Part shown: piece after piece, positions 11,254-22,833 of the stretch | How positions within the stretch are numbered: position 1 is the first letter of the stretch | Layout of the letters: every line of letters starts with the position of its first letter | Assembly (NCBI RefSeq): GCF_030272615.1 | Contig: NC_081414.1 | Coordinates: 336,307,927-336,367,926 of the forward strand | DNA length: 60,000 nt | Reading direction: 5' to 3' | Source of the DNA: Cryptomeria japonica | Lineage: Eukaryota > Streptophyta > Pinopsida > Cupressales > Cupressaceae | Program-made: the position numbers and the translations under genes | The notes under the pieces: generated by a model | Seen by the model: the letters and a program-made list of their open reading frames with translations, nothing else | The model's database searches: none | What the model was told of the DNA's origin: nothing

Positions 11254-12660
11254 TTATTTGTCATGCCTTCCATCCAATATATTCCATAATGTCTCTGTTA
11301 TATTCTTTCCAATATACATAGTATCAAACAAATACACAATTTGTAACTGCTCGTAGTAGGGAAACCTACTAAATTGTTGGGGATAACTTTTTAGTCCCTT
11401 AGGAAGGTGGTCATTTATGTCTTCACGACCTTCACGATCATCAATCACATCATCAGTAAACAAAACAAAAAAAATAAAATGTTTTATGACATAAGCCATT
11501 AGGTGGAATGACATTACCTTGACGATTAATTCTATTATATTCCAACTTCCACAGGTGAGGTGTCATTCTTCGTGGCTTTGATGTATTCTCTTCTTTCCCA
11601 TTGAAAATATGTTTTTCAGTATTTTGATACTTATGATTTTTGTGGAGAAAGTGCCTATACTCATCAAACACCTGCTTTCCTAAACTTTTTGAATGACGAG
11701 ATTTCATCTTTGGACCACAAATTGGACATGCAAATTTTCCCTTTGTTTGAAGACCTACAAGATAATGTATAATTGGATTGAATATGTTAATTTTTAAAAT
11801 TATAATGTTCATGCACAACTTAAACACTATAACATACCACAAATATGTGTTAGCCCTGGGGCATCCTGTATTGTCCATAGAAGCATCACAAGGAATTGAA
11901 ATTGTCTTTGTCCTATTGGTCTAGAGACGTCATACATATTGACACCATTCCATAACTCTAGCAACTCGTCGATAAGAGGCTCGATATATACATTCATATC
12001 TTTAATTTGGTACTCACCTAATGAACATAAACATTACATAATTATTATGACCATTTTACTTCAATATTTATAATTAAATGTAGACGACTATATTTAAATG
12101 ATAAAATACCTGGAATAATCATTGCCAATATTATGTACTCCCTCTTTATTGACATCCATGGAGGAATGTTATTATTGATAACAAAAACAGGCCACACCAT
12201 GTAACTAGCTCTCATCTCTCCAAATGGATTGACACCATCCATTGCCAATGAAAACCTGAGATTACGAGGTTCTTCTTTAAAGTGTGGACACTTTTCCTCT
12301 ATGTCTATAAATGTTGAACCATCTGCAAGCATTCGAATAATGTCATCTCGACTTCTATTGTGTGCATGGTAATCCATAAATTGTGCCAAACTAGTGCACT
12401 TGAATAACTATTGCATACATGGAATAATGGGAATATAGCGAAGAACCTTGCGAGGAACCCTTTTTGTTATTTGATCTGTTCAATATCTACTGATATGACA
12501 TTCAGGGCATTCAGTTTGAAATTCATGTTGTTTGTGATATATAATATGATCATTGGGACAAACATCTATTTCTTGATACTCCATTCCAATATCTTTCATT
12601 TGGCAAATAATTCTCGGTATGAGCGAGGTAGAATATTTGATGGTGGTAACAAAAACTCAC
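11254..12660 (-). pseudogene. TNP2 catalytic core of CACTA transposase
   Basis: Successive minus-strand segments match conserved TNP2 blocks: CPNDHIIYHK and ECPECHISRY (12590-12480), DYHAHNRSRDD and LAMDGVNPFGEM (12389-12200), YIEPLIDELLELWN and YDVSR (11990-11920), KGKFACPICG, SLGKQVFDEYRHFL and FNGKEEN (11760-11590), and FDTMYIGKNITETLWNIL (11330-11270). Introns interrupt near 12110 and 11860. A stop falls near 12475 after SRY and another near 12412, so the product would be truncated. Confidence 0.85.
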
Positions 12661-12686
12661 CTGTCAATGTACAACAAAAAATATAA

Positions 12687-13434
12687 TTTGTTAATATAAA
12701 GAATATTAATGGTACAACATGATTCACCATTTATTATGACATATATGACATACCTTAACATACGTGAGATTGTTATGTTGGATAAACCATTCATAACCTT
12801 CAAGTTCACCAACAACAATACAATAGATAAAAGAGTTATTTGTGAGCCTTCGTAAAGGGCCTCATATGCCTTCTCAAGTAGAGGGACATCATGAACAACA
12901 TCAAGGTCATCTTCATCATCATGAATGATCAGCTGCACGAGTACTAAATGTTTCATGGATCAATGTATTTGTACCATCATCTTCAATTGTGTTTTGTGGC
13001 TCATGATCTTCATCTTCCATGGGACCATTATCTTCAGCTTTGATATTCACACCTCCATGTTCGTCCACTTCGAAAACCATATTCTCTGGGTTATGTTGAT
13101 CCATATCATGTGCTCTGGGGTGCTCGACCTATATAAAATTGATAAACATAAATAAACCATGATCATGATCTCATCATCAAGTGATTTCTTGTGTACATAA
13201 ATTGTTAAAATGATATAATGAAAAACTTACCAATGGATTATAATCATGTCCACCTTCAATGTGACCATGCAACCTATGACGTTTCTTAGTTGTTTTGATT
13301 AGAAGTCTTCTAGTCTTTAACCCCTTACAAATTTTGTAGGGACAATAACATTTTCTGTCACCTTTTCTTTTCAAGTTAGACCACAATCTAGCAATTGTCT
13401 CCTTATTTTGTTGTTCGCTGATATTGTTTGACAT
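12687..13434 (-). pseudogene. CACTA transposase N-terminus (transposase-associated domain)
   Basis: The segment at 13434-13177 reads KCYCPYKICKG and later KKRHRLHGHIEGGHDYNP, the C-x-C-x4-C and H..GF/GH pattern of the transposase-associated zinc-binding domain. An acidic linker follows at 13104-12919 (EDEDHEPQ, a second short exon). At 12956-12780 comes PLLEKAYEALYEGSQITLLS with KVMNGLSN, matching the region before the TNP2 core. AT-rich introns lie between. Confidence 0.75.
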
Positions 13435-13439
13435 GAACT

Positions 13440-14002
13440 TTCTTCACAGGCAAGAAAATTAGGCTATAGAACTAGTTATATAGAAGTTGAAAAGTTAGTT
13501 ATGAAATCACGTTTCACTATAATATACCAAATTAAATTACTTGAACATAGAAATTATGCAAATTGAACCAAAACCATTTAACTCTTCTTTTTCATTTCAA
13601 AACATATCTAATGGCTTTGTGGTATGCAATCCTTGTATCATATCTTAAGTTTACTAATGTATAATTGGGGCAATCCATGAGTGTCTAATGTGAATTAATT
13701 ATCAATGTTGTGAAGTCATTGAGAGTATGGTGATAGTCATTCCTTATAAGATCCTCTCAATACTGTCCAAATCAATCTAAAAGGAAAGCAACTATCCATT
13801 CCCATGCTCATGCATACTTACATGACTAATGCTACCCTTGTGTATCCTAAACATTAGAGAGACCTTATCTGACTTTCCTAATCAATGTGGTCGGTGTCCT
13901 AATATGAAATATTGAGTTCTACCCTTGCCTCTGCATCAAACTTCTCACATCATGTTTCTTCAACAAAACACACTAATATGAATTGAGCCTACACCATGAG
14001 GA
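13440..14002. other. spacer, no gene recognised
   Basis: AT-rich sequence between the CACTA transposase start and a solo LTR. I see no conserved coding frame and no CACTA terminal repeat. Confidence 0.4.
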
Positions 14003-15091
14003 TGTTAGGACCCAGAGGCAACTGAGAGGGGGGGGTGAATCAGTTTCCTATTAATATCAACCCAAATGTAGCTTAATTAAACTTGATGCATAATACCAGT
14101 AAACCAAACTTAATGTCGGTTGACAGTTTAAAGTTAATAACAATACCAGTGAAGCTTAATGCATAAAACAGAAAGAGAAATAACATTCGCGACACATAAC
14201 AAAAATATTTGTACGTGGAAACCCTGTAAGGGGAAAAACCATAGTGGGAAACCTTACCCACAATCAGATGATACTACTGCAGATAGTATGTGTGTACAAA
14301 TGGGGTCTGCACATACAAAAAGACTAACTACCTAGAGCTCACTGCTCAATCACAAAATAAGAGTCACACTGACTACAATAGGATGGTTAAATCCTAGATA
14401 ATGTACTGCTCAAAATAGCATCTTCATATGCTGGATTTAGTACTAGTTAGGCTCAGATTATCTCCTTCATAACTTCCTTGAATCTTCAAATGATATCTGT
14501 GTGAGTAGCTCTACTTATATTCGTATATACCGAATATCACAACCTTATCTTATCTCCTATCCTCTATGTCATGTTAATCTCACAATTGAGATCTTACATA
14601 TATACCAAAACCTAAGACCAAATGTGTAGGTCAGATCACTAAGTATATTACAACTAAATCAATTATAAATGAATCAATATGTGATGCATCATGTCATCTC
14701 AATGCATTTACAATAATAACCAATCAATAAATCATCTCCATAACGTGTCGTGCTGATTTGGAATAGATAACACATGTCGGTCCATAACCTAGACCAATTT
14801 GTTGGTAACAACAAATACGCCAACTTGATTAGACCAATAACCAAATCACCAAAACCAAGTGTCCAAACCATTTCTTCGACATAACCAAGTAATCTCCAAA
14901 TGATAACAAGTCATCCTCTATGCCGGTGAACAATATAACCTACCAGTGAACTAGATACCGGTGACTGTGCATAAGTCACTGAACATGCCGGTGAACATAA
15001 CCAAAGATCTCCAGAAAGATAGGTGTTGATAAGTATTGACAAGTGTTGACATCAATGACAAAACCAATACAACAAATCCATAATACTAATA
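14003..15091 (-). repeat. solo copia-type LTR (1,089 bp), TSD GAGGA
   Basis: The plus strand begins TGTTAGGACCCAGAGGCAAC and soon has an 8-G tract followed by TGAATC, the complement of the 3' end of the copia-type LTRs here. It ends ...atactaata. The pentamer GAGGA is present just outside both ends (13998-14002 and 15092-15096). No PBS, PPT or coding sequence adjoins it, so it is a solo LTR left by LTR-LTR recombination. The terminal TA instead of CA is probably decay. Confidence 0.85.
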
Positions 15092-15096
15092 GAGGA

Positions 15097-18000
15097 TAGG
15101 GTCAAGTATCATGGCAACTGATCATAATACGTGAAGATAGGGTTCACACATAAGTGTTGGCTCTCAACAATGCCACACTTCCAAAATTGTCAGTCTCAAG
15201 ACTTCTCCTATTGGGTCAACACTCATTGATGGCCACAAGGCCAAATCAATGTATCTAGGCTTCAAATTCCTTACTCTAGGCTTGGAGGACCCTACACAAG
15301 GTCTATGAACACTCACTTGGTATTACAATAGAAAGAGCCTTCCTCTAGAACTTTGTTTGCAACACACACATCATTGGTAATCATTGTTATGATGGATGGT
15401 CTATTAGGACGGTAAATAAAATGCTTATTCTTTTCCCACCCTTTGAAACTACAACAAGGTATTTGACTTGGCAGGGTCCCCACACATCACTTCAACAACA
15501 AACATTAGGCAATTCAATCTTTTGCCTTCTCAATGCATTTCTTTTTGTCTTTCATTGGTTTTCTCAGTCTGATACATAGGGATATCAGACCTTTCATGAC
15601 ATCATCACACACACCTTCCAATATGTAGTCCTTTCATATTTTAGGTGCCTACATACTATGTTGTTGTTAAGTATTGATGTAGTCTAAAGAAATCTCATGA
15701 CTCCATTACATTTCCACACTTGGGTTTACAAACACAACTCTGTCAAAACAAAAACAATATCACTAGTAAAACTATGACTATGACAATTAATACCCTTATG
15801 ACAGTCATAGAATTTTAATCTATTTCATTTGGTTTTGATCCACAAACCCTTCTGAAGGTTGCATAGGGTCCCCTCACCCCTCTCTATCATCAACCACTTC
15901 AAAATACCAATCGCTTGGTCTTCCCACCAAATTATTCACTTTTACTGCCTTTTACTATCTGATACATAGAGATATCAGACTATTCTCATGCCCAAACACG
16001 TAACAAATCTAATTTGGAGCCCTGCACATAGCATAATATGATACATAGCATGAAAAAAGGTGTTCCCACACATTTGGGTTAATTTATATGCATGGGAGAC
16101 CAAACTAAACATTATTTACTCCTCTCAGTAAACACTAGGCAGGGTTTTGGCATTTTTTGGAAAAACTATGATATCTTCTTTAAAACACTATGAAATTCAA
16201 TGCCACAAAAAGACAGAATGAATTTAACTCTATAAACTACAATCTTGTATTTATTTTTAATCAATGCTTTCCTACATTGTTTGATCTTCCATCTTTTTAG
16301 AAATATCATCTCTATTATGCTTTGATGGATGTCGCATCCTGTTACAAACCTCACATTTTGGCACTGGCAGAAATGATTTTAGCAAAGGTTGTGGAATATG
16401 GATTTTACATCTACCAATTGTCATTCCATCTTGTGCATATGGCTTTTTCATGTAGAAGAAATAAATTTGATAAATAGGCCATATGGTGGATGATAAGTGA
16501 AGGATGTAAGTACTAAAGGTGTGGCACTAGTGGCTTTGGTACATGAAGGTGACTAGAGGTTGTGGAAGGAGAAATGGTAGAAGTTGGATCTATGGTAGAG
16601 GTGGGAGTAGATGTTATTTATGCATGAATATTTTAAGCTAATACTCATAAAATAGCTAGGAATCCAACTTAAGGCATTCTATTTGTTAATAAATTTCTCT
16701 ACCATTGAGCTACTGCCCCCTTTCTTACCATTCCATTGTTGGCTTAAGTGTAGATTATTTTCAACACCCATTATAAGACATATTATAGGTTCTTGGAGCT
16801 CCTAACATAACCTAGCTTTGATAACATTTTGAGCTGCTACTCATGGACAAGTTAGGTTACCAAGACATGACCTTCTATTTGTTGTTAGAATACGATCTAT
16901 GACTAAGTATTAGAGGATCTTACTAACTTGGGTATCATGCTTTTATGTGTCTTTGACTTGACTCCTAGTAACTATATAAGGATCTTACTAGTCCTAGATC
17001 TATTCCTTGTCTTTTTGATATGGTTCCTAGTGAGAATATATGAATCTTACTAGTTCTAAAGGTCATAACTTTGTGTTTTGCATGCTCCATGTGTGTTACC
17101 AATGTTACTCATATTACTCACTTTGTACTTCCCTTTTATCTCAATATTGTAGATTGACAATATCATAAGTCTTGGGAGCTACCACCTTTCCAAACTTGTA
17201 GTCATCTCAACTCTTCAATATCTTGGTGAAAGAATATTTGGTTTCTCCATATTTTCCCAAGAGTACATGAGCAGAATTTCATACTCTTGCTAAGAGGGGG
17301 CTAAATATTGCATCACAAGTTGTATCTCTTTATAAATATACACTAGGTTTGGACCCACTTTAGTTGATGTGCCTTATTTATGCCTAATTGTACTTACGTT
17401 TCAGAATGTTTCCATAAATTTGGTTCATTCCCTTATTCATGATGTTCTTCATGGCTCAATTTTCTAGGACTAGCATCTTGGGAACCCTTATTCATGGAAA
17501 TTGGACCTAAAATTTGAAAGATGAATGTTGGATTTGCAAATAGTAGGAATTTCTTCTCCAAATTTGGACTTTTCCAAAAGTTCAATTTGAAAAGGTGCAA
17601 GCTGCATATAGATACAAGTCTATTTCTCATTTCAAACACCTATAAACTCCAACCCACATCTACCAATTTTTCAATCAAGCAATTCAAATCAATTGAGCAT
17701 AGATCTATAATCAAGGAACAAGGCATTCAAAGATACAACTTTGTTACATCAGTTATGGTCAACTATATTATGTTTTTGCATGATGAAAGCATACACTAAC
17801 ATGTTCTAGAAACATTAAAGCATTTCAAAATTGAGGTATATTTGTCAATTTTTTATTTACATATATGTTTGGAACATATTAACACAAACTGTAATATTAT
17901 GAAGCTTCCTCTGCTAGATACCTCCCTAGAACCGGTTCAAGATGACTCTCACGCACATTTGTAAATGTACAAGGAAACACAGATATGCCTAAGTCTAAGA

Positions 18001-19860
18001 GCATAGTATAACTGTAGTATGTAGATGACAATGACAAGCCTTATGTATAGGTCTAAGGAAAATAATTGCGAGAAACACATCACTTTGAAGCACAATTAAA
18101 AGAAGACATATAAAGGAATAACTACACCAACAAAATAGTGAATAAGAAGTAAACAAAGCCAAGTTTCATTGAAAATATAGTAAAGATCTTCTAGGATAGA
18201 GTTAAGAGCAGACACAAAGCCTCCTGAAGAAGTCATGAGAAGATGATACACAATAAGAACCAAATACACATGGCAAAGTACAAGTGATAATAGTCCTAGC
18301 CAAATAAATAATAGTCAGATCATGGGCAAATATTTTAAATGTAAATCTCAATGACAACCCAACCAAAGAGAAAAAGTTAGGACAAAGCCTATTAAAAAGA
18401 GATAGCCACAAAATAGTAACAAGTAGTCTATACACAAGTAGTATATACATTATTTTTTCTCTCACTACTACTATGGTACTCATTGATGTTGATATTGAAC
18501 CCAAATCACAAGCTTGGGTTGTCCCTTTACTTCCTCTAGGACTGTGTAGGTCTTCATTATCATTGTGATCTTTCACTGTAAATGAAAATTTGTGTGTTGT
18601 AATCCTAAAGACTGTTTACACATACAATGAACTTATTGTATTCCTCTCATGAGGACCTTTGTCTTGACTATTCTATTTAATACTTCATGAATGTGTACTT
18701 TTTGACAGTTAAAATAACTATGACTCCCATCTAAAACTATTTTAAATGTGATCTAGCATGGTGATGATGTCATTGTTTTATTTGAAGTTAATGATGAATG
18801 ACAATCATTTTCATTGATAATACTATTGTGATAACATGCACTTCATTTCACTATAAAATCTGACTCAGACTATCGTTTACTCCTTTTAATTCTTATTCAT
18901 AGGTATATATCCCTATGCTTTTGATTGTTGTAACTTATAGCTACTTTTTTTTGTCTTCTAGGCCTAGATACATCTTCATGACACCAATTCTTTGGAAAGA
19001 TGCATGTTGTGTTTGATCATGACTGTAATAATCAAGTCTCTTTAAATTAGATGCTTTATAGTATGCTCTCAGACTTACGCATATCTGCTTCCTCTGCTAG
19101 ATACCTCCCTAGAACTGGTAAGCTCGTTCTTCGCTGTGTATACATCCTAGTACCATGGTAGGGGCAGGGTGGGAGAGAGAGTAAAGAGAAACAAAGGTCG
19201 ATTGCCCTCCAGGGTGTATAGAATTCATTGTGGTGAAAGGGGAAGATTGAACATTGACAACCAAGGCATGGGGGCAACATTAAAAGGCTTCCGATGACCT
19301 AGAAACGACAAAGAACGAGTAGTTGTGAAATGCAGTGGATAGCTCAACCAATGGGTGGGACGCAAGCAATTCCTCATATATGCGAATCAATGAATGAAGG
19401 TGAAGATTCAACTACCTCGAATGGTGAATATTCTTCCCAAGCAATTCCATAAATTTTGCAAATATTATGCAAATCTGAAGATTCAATGAATGAAGGTGAA
19501 GATTCAAAAATTCCTCATATTATGCAAATCTGAAATGAAGGTGAGGATTCTACCTCGAATGGTGAGTGTGTCATTTGATCTTGCTAGGGGTTGAGCTTGA
19601 CATGGAAGCCTGCGTAGGATTGCAAATGTCACAAATGACTTGCCCTCATTTTTTTAAAAAGTATAATGCCCGCTGTCGTCACAATTTCGAGGAACGCTAG
19701 CACTTTTGTGAAATAAAATTTCATTGCTAGTCTTCTTTGTCGAAACCAGATGTGAAATTATCATCGGAATTTCAACGAATTTGTGCATTTCTTTAAAAAA
19801 ATCAAATTTGGTCACAGTATACCTTCTCTGTCGGAATTATAGACCAAATGTATTAGTGTA
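15097..19860. other. gene-poor region, decayed repeats
   Basis: I see no conserved protein. Small repeats are listed separately or under findings: a repeated 24-bp near-palindrome (15567, 15957), a SINE-like head (16650-16720), a degenerate repeat with a period of about 65 bp (16913-17060), a 30-bp word shared between 17904 and 19087, and gaatgaaggtgaagattc repeats (19369-19566). A 124-codon minus-strand open frame at 18202-18576 has no recognisable motif and I do not call it a gene. Confidence 0.4.
16650..16720 (-). repeat. probable tRNA-derived SINE head or tRNA-Ala-like pseudogene
   Basis: Minus strand from 16720: GGGGGCAG, then TAGCTCAATGG (perfect fit to the RNA polymerase III A box TRGYNNARNNG) and TAGAG. 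About 30 nt further lies AGTTGGATTCC, 9 of 11 matches to a B box (GGTTCGANTCC). The start resembles plant tRNA-Ala (GGGGATGTAGCTCA). No CCA end, no foldable anticodon arm and no clear tail or target duplication were found. Confidence 0.4.
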
Positions 19861-19877
19861 TCTTCATACCTTTCAAT

Positions 19878-20386
19878 CTATCCCATATCATTTTCTCTCC
19901 TCTTTTCCAGTCCACTTTGAAACCTCCCATCTTATCCTCCTACTTCTCAATCATGTTAAAGTCTCCTCCTATGATCCATGGGATTTCGGGTAAGGAAGCA
20001 AGCCATTGACATAACTTAGCTCTCTCCCTATAATCATTAGGGGCATAGACTGTACAAATACCAAATGTGTTGTCAACACTTTAACAAAAATCTAGAATGC
20101 TCTGTTACAAGGGGATACACTAGAGAACACAATTACATCTCTCTATTTTGAGTTGACTAGGATTACGACTCCCCCGTTCCCTTTTTCATGTTTGGTAAAA
20201 AAACTTCAGAGCATCTTTCCAGACAAAGGTCAGACTATCATCCAATGTAAAACTGATTGCCTTGACTTCTTGAAGCATGACAATATCCAGTTCTCTATGT
20301 TGGTTAATCAATCTTCTGACAATATATTTCCTATTGGGAGATTCCAACCCCCAGACATTCCAGGACATGCCTTTCATACTCAACAA
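19878..20386 (-). pseudogene. LINE A endonuclease, N-terminal part
   Basis: It starts MKGMSWNVWGLESPNRK and continues DIVMLQEVK, the N and E catalytic blocks of apurinic-type LINE endonucleases, which nick target DNA for target-primed reverse transcription. A stop and frame change follow near 20186. Further on the frames give VYAPND and GGDFNM. The C-terminal SDHxP block is missing because the element ends here. Confidence 0.8.
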
Positions 20387-20879
20387 CTACTTAGTTTTCT
20401 TCCTTAGCAACTTGGAAGCTGCTAAAACAATTGGGCATGCTAGCTTTACGGTTAGAGTTCTTGTGTAATGGAGAGTTTTTATTTTTGGATCCTGGAGGTC
20501 TACTTCTTTCCCCCCTCACATTAGCCTTTGTTTCAAAATTATCCTCATCTAACACTCCTCTCTCCTAAACCCCCTCACCACTCATGACTAAATAGTTGGA
20601 AACTGGGTCTATCTCAACTTTGGACTCATGGTTGCACAAGGAGGAACCATCCTGCAAGCTATCATTCTTAATTATGCCAACTTGGGAAAGTGTGGGGGAA
20701 TCGTTATGGTTTCACCTTCCAACCAAAGGATCAGCATGGATGATCTCATAGACCACATTGTCAGGGTCAATGAACTTTGTAAACACAGGGGGGTAGATAT
20801 CATAGCATCAATGTCATGAAAAAGGCAAGGGCAATCTCTCTCCTCTTAGGAGTCCACCTGATCAATCAAATCCTTAATT

Positions 20880-22440
20880 GGCCCAAACTAAGAACCAAGA
20901 ATTTGAAATTGATTGGACTTCGGTAAAATGGGGTCATTACCAGGAGGAGGGTCAATTGTCTCCATCTTCCCCAAGGTAGAGATACCCCGATCAACCCCCT
21001 CAAAATTCCTAATGATTGTTTTGACCAGAGACCACCTACCATTTTTATTAGATAAGTTATGCTTAGGCGGAGTTTCAAGGATATCTTCCTTCATGCATGA
21101 CACAGAGGGGCGTTTTTGCACATGTCTACGCGCCCTAATTTTTTCCAGCATGAGCTGCTGTGAATTCTTTCTCCTAGACCATTTGTCTTTCTTTGTAACC
21201 ACCTGTAAGTCCATATCTTTTGATTCCTCCAACTGTGAGATGGCTTCTGATACAACAGAATGAGGAGGAGGGTCCGCATTCAAGGTGCCAAAGATAGCAG
21301 AAATTAATAAAATGGAGAGCTACATCTTTCTCACTCAGGAATTCAGAAATGGCTCTATTAATAGCATCATTAAGAGAGTCAAGCTCGCCTACTAAGGGAG
21401 TGATGCCACCCAAATTGGGGGCTGAAGAGGAAGGGGAATCATCAGATTTAGAAGCAACCTCGATAGGGTTTTTGGATCTCTTCTTCTTGGAATTAATAAT
21501 AGGGAAAGATCTTCTAATGTGCCTTTCCTTCTTACACAAAAAAAAAGCATTAAGACCAGCTAGGGTTTCAACAAGACAAGTAAATCGATCAACATCAAGA
21601 TTAATGTCTAAAACCTAGGAATATCAACACCAGAGTTAACGGAGATAAGAATGCAGGTATCTAGGTGAGGAACTAGGTTTAACATGCAGTCCACCCTAAT
21701 CATTCTGCCAATTGCTTCCACAATTTGAGGAATGAAGATCTAGAAAATGGGAGGAATATTCTTAATTTGTATCCAATGGGGGCTAGATAGAGCCAAGATT
21801 TCTTCATTGTTAGCATCAAAAGATCATTTAAGAGCCCTAAATGTGGTTTTCCCCATGGCCCAAAATTTCTTCTTAATAATTTCCGCTTGAGATTTATTGT
21901 CATTAAATAAAATAATGAATAGACCTTTATAAAACATTCTGCAGAAAGAAAATTGAAACCCTAATTTATTTATCCACACATTTTTCATCCAATCATCCAA
22001 GAACTTCCTAGCTGGGCATCTATCAATGTCTGTAGCAGTGAAAAAAATAGCAATATCTTGCAACCTAGTTTTTTATAAGTTAATAACCCTAGCCATTGAT
22101 TCATTAGGCGAAATGAACAAGGTAGGAAAAGGAGAGGGAGGGTCCTTACTTTGGTTTCCTCCACCACCATTTCTCCTTGGTTCAAAATCACTTACCAGTA
22201 TAAACATGACTTCATCCGGAACCTGCAACACCAAGCCAACAGTGGTATCTTTAAAAGATTTCCCATTAAATCCATCAGCCTCAGTCGTAGAAACTGACGT
22301 CTTGAGAGAATTAATGCCCGATCCTATTGATTGCTTTCCCATAGGGCAACATGTACAACAGGGAAGAAACCAGAGTAAAACCAAACACAATAAATGCGAA
22401 AGAATGAATGCAGGCAAGAGTGAAAATTGAGGGCCTTACC
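20880..22440 (-). pseudogene. LINE A ORF1 (DUF4283 gag-like protein with degenerate zinc knuckle)
   Basis: Minus-strand frames carry the DUF4283-like region (22063-21700: FCRMFYKGLFIILFND, KKKFWAMGKTTFRAL), then a knuckle remnant near 21545-21500 (FLCKKERHIRRSFP, where C-x2-C-x4-H-x4-C has lost two cysteines). A hydrophilic basic tail follows (KKKRSKN, 21283-20888). Such proteins bind LINE RNA. Several frameshifts and stops break it. Confidence 0.65.
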
Positions 22441-22583
22441 ACCTCCTCCACTTGCAGGAGGGGCCCCGACATTAAGCTTGGAAGGGAGGTCCACATCAAC
22501 AAAACCTTAGTTGCAGACTTCTGTCATCATAATCAATACAAATAAAATAAAATAAATAAGAAGTCAAAAAGAAAGAAATAAAA

Positions 22584-22772
22584 CTAGCTTATATATATTT
22601 AATAATATATATAGAATAAACTGAGAGATATCCTTCTTGAAGCGCCTCGAGAAGGATATCTCTCGGTTCATTCTATATATATTATTAATATATATGTATA
22701 TATAAGATAGTGGCATCGAGAAGGATATCTCTCGATTTATTCTATAAATATTATTAAACATATATAAGCTAG
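22584..22772. repeat. three-armed AT-rich foldback / MITE-like element
   Basis: Arm 1 (22584-22637) runs CTAGCTTATATATAT to GAGAGATATCCTTCT. Arm 2 (22648-22706) is its inverse (AGAAGGATATCTCTCGG through to TATATAAG). Arm 3 (22717-22772) repeats arm 2 in the same direction and ends ATATATAAGCTAG, the exact inverse of the outer tip of arm 1. Arms 1 and 2 form a hairpin of about 50 bp with a loop of about 10 nt; arms 1 and 3 form the outer inverted repeat. No coding capacity. Confidence 0.8.
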
Positions 22773-22833
22773 TAGCAGGCCGACATGACATAAATTAATT
22801 TCAAATTATATATCGTTGTATATTTATATATTT

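Larger units (their letters stand above)
5280..13434 (-). mobile_element. CACTA (En/Spm) DNA transposon, decayed
   Basis: A minus-strand block contains all the landmark segments of a plant CACTA transposase: transposase-associated N-terminal domain, TNP2 core, DUF4218 and DUF4216. Downstream of it lies a second multi-exon gene, as expected for the two-gene layout of CACTA elements. I could not find matching CACTA...TAGTG terminal inverted repeats or a 3-bp duplication, so the outer ends are only the ends of recognisable coding sequence. Confidence 0.75.
9135..13434 (-). pseudogene. TNP2-type CACTA transposase, interrupted by introns and stops
   Basis: Minus-strand exons run from the N-terminal zinc-binding transposase-associated domain (13434 side), through the TNP2 catalytic region and DUF4218, to DUF4216 ending near 9135. 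Such transposases excise and reinsert the element by cutting at its terminal repeats. Exons are separated by AT-rich introns. At least one in-frame stop lies in the C-terminal part (TGA 9684-9686), and others lie in the TNP2 region. The terminal tract is a large poly-Asp/poly-Gly expansion. Individual domain segments are listed separately. Family assignment is secure; activity is unlikely. Confidence 0.85.
19860..22500 (-). mobile_element. LINE A (L1-type), lacks its RT half
   Basis: On the minus strand it carries a gag-like ORF1 (22440 to about 20880), then the start of the ORF2 endonuclease (20386 to about 19878). The sequence stops being LINE-like inside the endonuclease, so RT and the 3' end are absent. 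This is opposite to the usual 5' truncation of LINEs and implies a later deletion or rearrangement. It is the same subfamily as LINE B: both read FGIC.VYAPND and WI.GGDFNMI. Confidence 0.8.

Noticed and set aside
5000-14000. CACTA terminal inverted repeats
   Set aside because: I looked for CACTA.../...TAGTG pairs near both ends of the coding block and found no convincing matched pair.
18202-18576. 124-codon minus-strand frame as a host gene
   Set aside because: No recognisable domain, no flanking gene structure, composition like surrounding spacer.
22564-22791. 75-codon frame with repeated NREISFS units
   Set aside because: It is the translation of the foldback arms, not a protein.
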